DNA of 7,542 nucleotides, taken from positions 1 to 7,542 of the forward strand of contig WFWQ01000052.1 of the NCBI GenBank assembly GCA_015491015.1, given 5' to 3'. Within the stretch, counting starts at the first letter, position 1, and every line of letters begins with the position of its first letter. A program made the position numbers and the translations under genes. Below the pieces are notes generated by a model. That model was given only the letters and a program-made list of their open reading frames with translations, was not told the DNA's origin and made no database searches. Shown here piece after piece: positions 4,736 to 7,542 of the stretch. Source of the DNA: Patescibacteria group bacterium. GTDB lineage: Bacteria > Patescibacteriota > Minisyncoccia > Minisyncoccales > S141-161.

Positions 4736-6185
4736 CCCAATACTTTTGCTTAGTCATCTCGTCTCTTTTAGTTTCTATTTCTTCTATTCTTTGTTTGGCT
4801 TTTTGAGAAAGCTCTTTTAATTCTTTATCTTTCAGCTTGCCTAATTCTTTGGTTCTTTGGGTTAAGTATTCTAAATTGTTTTTAGTAGGATCTTCTATTA
4901 CTTCATCTAAAAGAATCCAGAGGATTTGGCCTATTTTAGGTCCTGGAGGAATATTTAAAATTTCCATAATCTGATCTCCTTTTATCTTTAACATCTTAGG
5001 AGAGATTGGATCTTTTTGAACTTTTTCTACCAAATACATAAAGTGTCTTAACCTGTAAGGTAAAGCTTTAGGAACTCCAGAGCCTATTCTGTCTGCCATT
5101 CTTAATTTGATTAAATCTTGAATGTTTTCTTTGCCTACTTTTCTTAAAAGTCTTCTTACCGAAGCTTCGGTTACCCTGCCAGCCTCATAATAAAAAAGGT
5201 GCCACCTTACTAACTTTGAGACTTTTACTGCAATTTTCTTAGGAAACTTTAATCTTTGCATTATTTCCCAAGTCATTTGTGCTCCTACTACTTCGTGGTT
5301 ATAAAAAGTAGCTTCAGGTCCTTCTCCTTTCTTTACTCTGGGTTTAGCAATGTCGTGAAACAAAGCTGCTAATCTTACTTCTAAAGAAAAGTTTTGTTTA
5401 GCTGCAAAATCTAAAGATCTTAAAGCGTGTTCGTAGCAATCGTAAATGTGGTGCTTGTTTTGAGAAACTCCAATACCTTCTTCTAACTCTGGAATGATGA
5501 ACTTTAAAAGTCCTAACTCTCTAAGTTTATCTATTCCTGTAGCAGCTAAAGGAGTCATTATTATTTTTACCAACTCATCTCTTATCCTTTCTTTAGAGAT
5601 TTTTTGAATTAAAGGAGCTAACTTTTTAATAGCTTTTTCAGTTTCTTCTTCTATTTTCCAACCTTCACCCATTTGAACTAAAAATCTTGCAGCTCTCATC
5701 ATTCTTAAAGCATCCTCTTTAAACCTTTCTTCAGGGTTGCCTACAGCTTTAATTACTTTGTTTTTTAAATCTTTTCTTCCTTCAAAAGGATCTACAATCT
5801 TATTTCCAAGAGGATCTAAAGCGATAGCGTTAACAGTAAAGTCTCTTCTTTTTAAATCTTCTTCAATGCTTTGGGTCCATTCTATCTTTTCTGGATGCCT
5901 TAAATCTTTGTAATCTCTTTCTTTTCTAAAAGGCGTAATTTCAACTTTAATTTCTTTGTTTTGGCCTAAAGTTAAAGTTGTAGTTCCAAACTTTTCTTCT
6001 TGATGAGAGATTTCAAAGATTTTAGCTAAATCTTGGGGTTTAGCTGAAGTTGCAATATCAAAATCTGGAGGATTTTTACCTAAAAGCAGATCTCTAACGC
6101 ATCCTCCAACCAAAAAGGCTTTAAAGCCTTTAGCCTTTAACTTTTGGATAACTTCAATTACTTGAGAAGGTATTTTCTTTACCAT
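4728..6185 (-). CDS. cca: CCA-adding tRNA nucleotidyltransferase with HD domain
   Basis: Adds or repairs the 3' CCA end of tRNAs using CTP and ATP, without a nucleic acid template (class II nucleotidyltransferase, poly(A) polymerase head family). 485 residues from ATG 6185. Catalytic head: LVGGCVRDLLLG (25-36) and DFD (41-43) with the metal-binding aspartates, then VEITPFR (81-87) and RRDFTVNAIA (113-122). The neck contains ERFKEDALRMMRAARF (153-168), in which E157, D158 and R161 form the EDxxR nucleotide-selecting motif. An HD domain follows: HHIYDCYEH (245-253), LFHDIAKP (275-282, H277/D278) and NHEVVGA (296-302). The C-terminal 50 residues are a charged helical tail. The sequence does not decide between a full CCA-adding enzyme and a CC- or A-adding specialist, but only one copy is visible. 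Divergent from nusA, 94 bases apart; no Shine-Dalgarno and no strong promoter of its own seen. Confidence 0.95.
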   Translation of the reverse strand: MVKKIPSQVIEVIQKLKAKGFKAFLVGGCVRDLLLGKNPPDFDIATSAKPQDLAKIFEISHQEEKFGTTTLTLGQNKEIKVEITPFRKERDYKDLRHPEKIEWTQSIEEDLKRRDFTVNAIALDPLGNKIVDPFEGRKDLKNKVIKAVGNPEERFKEDALRMMRAARFLVQMGEGWKIEEETEKAIKKLAPLIQKISKERIRDELVKIIMTPLAATGIDKLRELGLLKFIIPELEEGIGVSQNKHHIYDCYEHALRSLDFAAKQNFSLEVRLAALFHDIAKPRVKKGEGPEATFYNHEVVGAQMTWEIMQRLKFPKKIAVKVSKLVRWHLFYYEAGRVTEASVRRLLRKVGKENIQDLIKLRMADRIGSGVPKALPYRLRHFMYLVEKVQKDPISPKMLKIKGDQIMEILNIPPGPKIGQILWILLDEVIEDPTKNNLEYLTQRTKELGKLKDKELKELSQKAKQRIEEIETKRDEMTKQKYWVS

Positions 6186-6191
6186 TTTGTC

Positions 6192-6220
6192 TTGACTTTA
6201 AAAGCTTAAGCTTGTATTAT
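6192..6220 (+). promoter_or_regulatory. Promoter of nusA (and tig)
   Basis: TTGACT (6192-6197), a 17-base spacer and TATTAT (6215-6220), with an expected start at about 6227. The spacer contains a perfect 12-bp palindrome, AAGCTTAAGCTT (6202-6213), in the position typical of repressor operators. The -35 begins only 7 bases from the cca ATG, so a protein bound here could affect both genes. Confidence 0.65.
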
Positions 6221-6225
6221 TTTAA

Positions 6226-6264
6226 TAAAGCCCTTTGAGTTTTAAAAGGGCTTTAAAATTTTTT
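6226..6264 (+). promoter_or_regulatory. Terminator-like hairpin at the 5' end of nusA mRNA
   Basis: TAAAGCCCTTT (6226-6236) pairs with AAAGGGCTTTA (6245-6255) around loop GAGTTTTA, followed after three A by TTTTTT (6259-6264). It lies between the predicted start (about 6227) and the nusA ATG (6280). It could be an attenuator, notable because NusA itself stimulates hairpin-dependent pausing and termination, or simply a protective 5' hairpin. The T-run is displaced from the stem, so full termination would be weak. Confidence 0.5.
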
Positions 6265-6279
6265 AAAAAAGAGTTTTTT

Positions 6280-7401
6280 ATGTTAGATCTTAAAGCTATT
6301 TCTACCTTTATTGCTCAAATTGCGGAAGAAAAGGATTTAGACAAAGAGCAAGTAAAAGAGGTAGTGGAGCAAGCTTTAGCTTCAGCTTACAAAAAGGAGT
6401 TAGGGTTAAAAAACCAAAAGGTGGAAGCTGAGTTAGATACCTCTTCTGGGAAAGTTAACTTTTTTAAGGTTTTACAAGTTGTAGATCCTTCTCAGATTTT
6501 AACCCCAGAAGAGTTAGAGGAAATCAAACAAAAGAGAGAAAAAGGGGAAGAGGTAGACAAGAAAGACAAAATTAGATTTGATCCTAAAAAGCATATCCTT
6601 TTAGAGGATGCTCAAAAGATAGATCCTAAAGCTCAACCTGGTGATAAGATTAAGATTCCTTTAGAATCTAAAGTAGAGTTTGGAAGGATTGCAGCTCAAA
6701 CCGCAAAACAAGTTATCACTCAAGGATTGAAAGAATTGGAAAAGCTAACTCTTTTGAAAGAGTTTAAAGAAAAAGAAGGGGAAATAGTTTCTGGCATCGT
6801 ACAAAGAGTAGAGGAAAAGGGAGTTTACTTTGATTTAGGAAGAGCTACCGGGATAATGCTTCCTAAAGATCAAATCCCAGGGGAAAGGTATGAGATTGGC
6901 AAGAGATTAAAGCTTTATCTTTTAAAAGTAGAAGAAGACACTCAAGGGCCTAAGATATTTTTATCCAGGTCTCATCCTAAATTTGTAAGCAAGCTTTTTG
7001 AGTTAGAAGTTCCTGAAATTCAAGCAGGGCAGGTAGAGATTAAATCTATAGCTAGAGAACCAGGATCTCGTACTAAGATGGCGGTTTTTTCTCATCAAAA
7101 AGAAATAGATCCAGTTGGTTCTTGTATTGGCCAAAGAGGAAGTAGGGTAGGAGCGGTGCTCTCTGAGTTAGGTCAAGAAAAAGTAGATATTATAGCTTAT
7201 TCGGATAAAGAAGAAGAGTTTATTAAAAATGCTTTAGCTCCAGCTAAAGTAAAAGAAGTCAAATTAGATAAAGAAAAAAATAGAGCTTTAGCTTTGGTTG
7301 AAAAGGATCAGCTTTCTTTAGCTATTGGAAAAGATGGGCAAAATGTTAGATTAGCTTCAAAGCTTACAGGATGGAAAATTGATGTCGAAACTATAACTTA
7401 A
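6280..7401 (+). CDS. nusA: Transcription termination/antitermination factor NusA
   Basis: Binds RNA polymerase and nascent RNA, promoting pausing and intrinsic termination and taking part in antitermination. 373 residues when started at ATG 6280, where the family's N-terminal helix begins (MLDLKAISTFIAQIAEEKDL); an upstream in-frame TTG at 6235 lies in the leader hairpin and is rejected. Order: RNAP-binding N-terminal domain (about 1-150) containing ALASAYKKE (32-40) and FGRIAAQTAKQVI (134-146), S1 domain (about 165-232), KH1 with IGQRGSRV (283-290), KH2 with IAIGKDG-type loop seen as LAIGKDGQNVR (347-357). A charged insert (about 73-112, EELEEIKQKREKGEE...) is longer than in E. coli. The protein stops just after KH2, lacking the acidic C-terminal repeats of Gammaproteobacteria, as in most bacteria. 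No clear Shine-Dalgarno. tig follows after 4 bases. Confidence 0.95.
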   Translation: MLDLKAISTFIAQIAEEKDLDKEQVKEVVEQALASAYKKELGLKNQKVEAELDTSSGKVNFFKVLQVVDPSQILTPEELEEIKQKREKGEEVDKKDKIRFDPKKHILLEDAQKIDPKAQPGDKIKIPLESKVEFGRIAAQTAKQVITQGLKELEKLTLLKEFKEKEGEIVSGIVQRVEEKGVYFDLGRATGIMLPKDQIPGERYEIGKRLKLYLLKVEEDTQGPKIFLSRSHPKFVSKLFELEVPEIQAGQVEIKSIAREPGSRTKMAVFSHQKEIDPVGSCIGQRGSRVGAVLSELGQEKVDIIAYSDKEEEFIKNALAPAKVKEVKLDKEKNRALALVEKDQLSLAIGKDGQNVRLASKLTGWKIDVETIT

Positions 7402-7405
7402 TTTT

Positions 7406-7542
7406 ATGGAATTTAAGGTTTTAAAAGAAAAAAAATCTAAAATAGAATTGGAGCTTAAGATTCAAAAAGAAGACTTTGAAAAAAGTTTAGAGAAAGTTTT
7501 AACTAAGCTTTCTCAAGAAATCCAAATAGAAGGGTTTAGAAA
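7406..7542 (+). CDS. tig: Trigger factor, N-terminal fragment (runs off window)
   Basis: The first 45 codons of trigger factor, the ribosome-bound chaperone that shelters nascent chains at the exit tunnel. The frame starts at ATG 7406 and is open to the end of the window. The N-terminal ribosome-binding domain is recognisable: alternating charged and hydrophobic strands, then IEGFR at 41-45. G43-F44-R45 fall at the same numbers as the GFRxGK ribosome-docking signature of E. coli trigger factor. It begins 4 bases after the nusA stop with no Shine-Dalgarno, so it is probably translated from the nusA transcript. PPIase and C-terminal domains are outside the window. Confidence 0.85.
   Translation, partial: MEFKVLKEKKSKIELELKIQKEDFEKSLEKVLTKLSQEIQIEGFR

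Noticed and set aside
6235..6279. TTG start giving a 15-residue longer NusA
   Set aside because: It lies inside the leader hairpin. ATG 6280 matches the family start.

Overview
The window looks like a piece of a small, AT-rich bacterial genome. I suspect a Candidate Phyla Radiation (Patescibacteria) lineage. The reasons are strong A/T-ending codon use, Lys-rich short proteins, a NusA that ends right after its KH domains, and protein starts with almost no Shine-Dalgarno sequence. The lineage is an inference; the protein families are clear. The genetic code looks standard: Trp is TGG, the visible stops are TAA, and I saw no in-frame TGA.

Layout. Positions 1-2527 (minus strand) hold pheS and the first 498 codons of pheT, the two subunits of phenylalanyl-tRNA synthetase, 4 bases apart. 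Positions 2528-2736 are an unusually organised control region. It has a good promoter for pheST, a GC-rich leader hairpin and, upstream on the same strand, a second promoter driving a roughly 64-nt RNA that stops at a strong intrinsic terminator. Two 11-nt blocks of that RNA are exact complements of two blocks in the loop of the pheS leader. Positions 2737-3047 hold no gene but contain a 19-bp inverted repeat whose loop matches the 3' tail of 16S rRNA. Positions 3048-3656 (minus) are the C-terminal remnant of a DDE transposase.

Positions 3705-3996 (plus) carry a near-consensus promoter, a GC-rich densely folded stretch of about 257 nt and an intrinsic terminator, with no convincing protein. 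This is the best candidate for an undescribed structured RNA here. Positions 3997-4291 are AT-rich and empty apart from short inverted repeats.

Positions 4292-6185 (minus) hold cca (CCA-adding tRNA nucleotidyltransferase) followed by yraN (UPF0102 nuclease-like). Between them lie two DnaA-box-like sites and GACA repeats phased at 10-11 bases. nusA (plus) diverges from cca, has its own promoter and a terminator-like hairpin at the 5' end of its mRNA, and is followed 4 bases later by the start of tig (trigger factor), which runs off the window.

The protein genes are core information-processing functions: tRNA charging, tRNA 3'-end maturation, transcription elongation and nascent-chain folding. 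The novelty is in the noncoding stretches, where four or five promoter/hairpin units sit between housekeeping operons. All RNA calls rest on promoter, hairpin and terminator patterns read by eye and have not been tested by covariance or expression.
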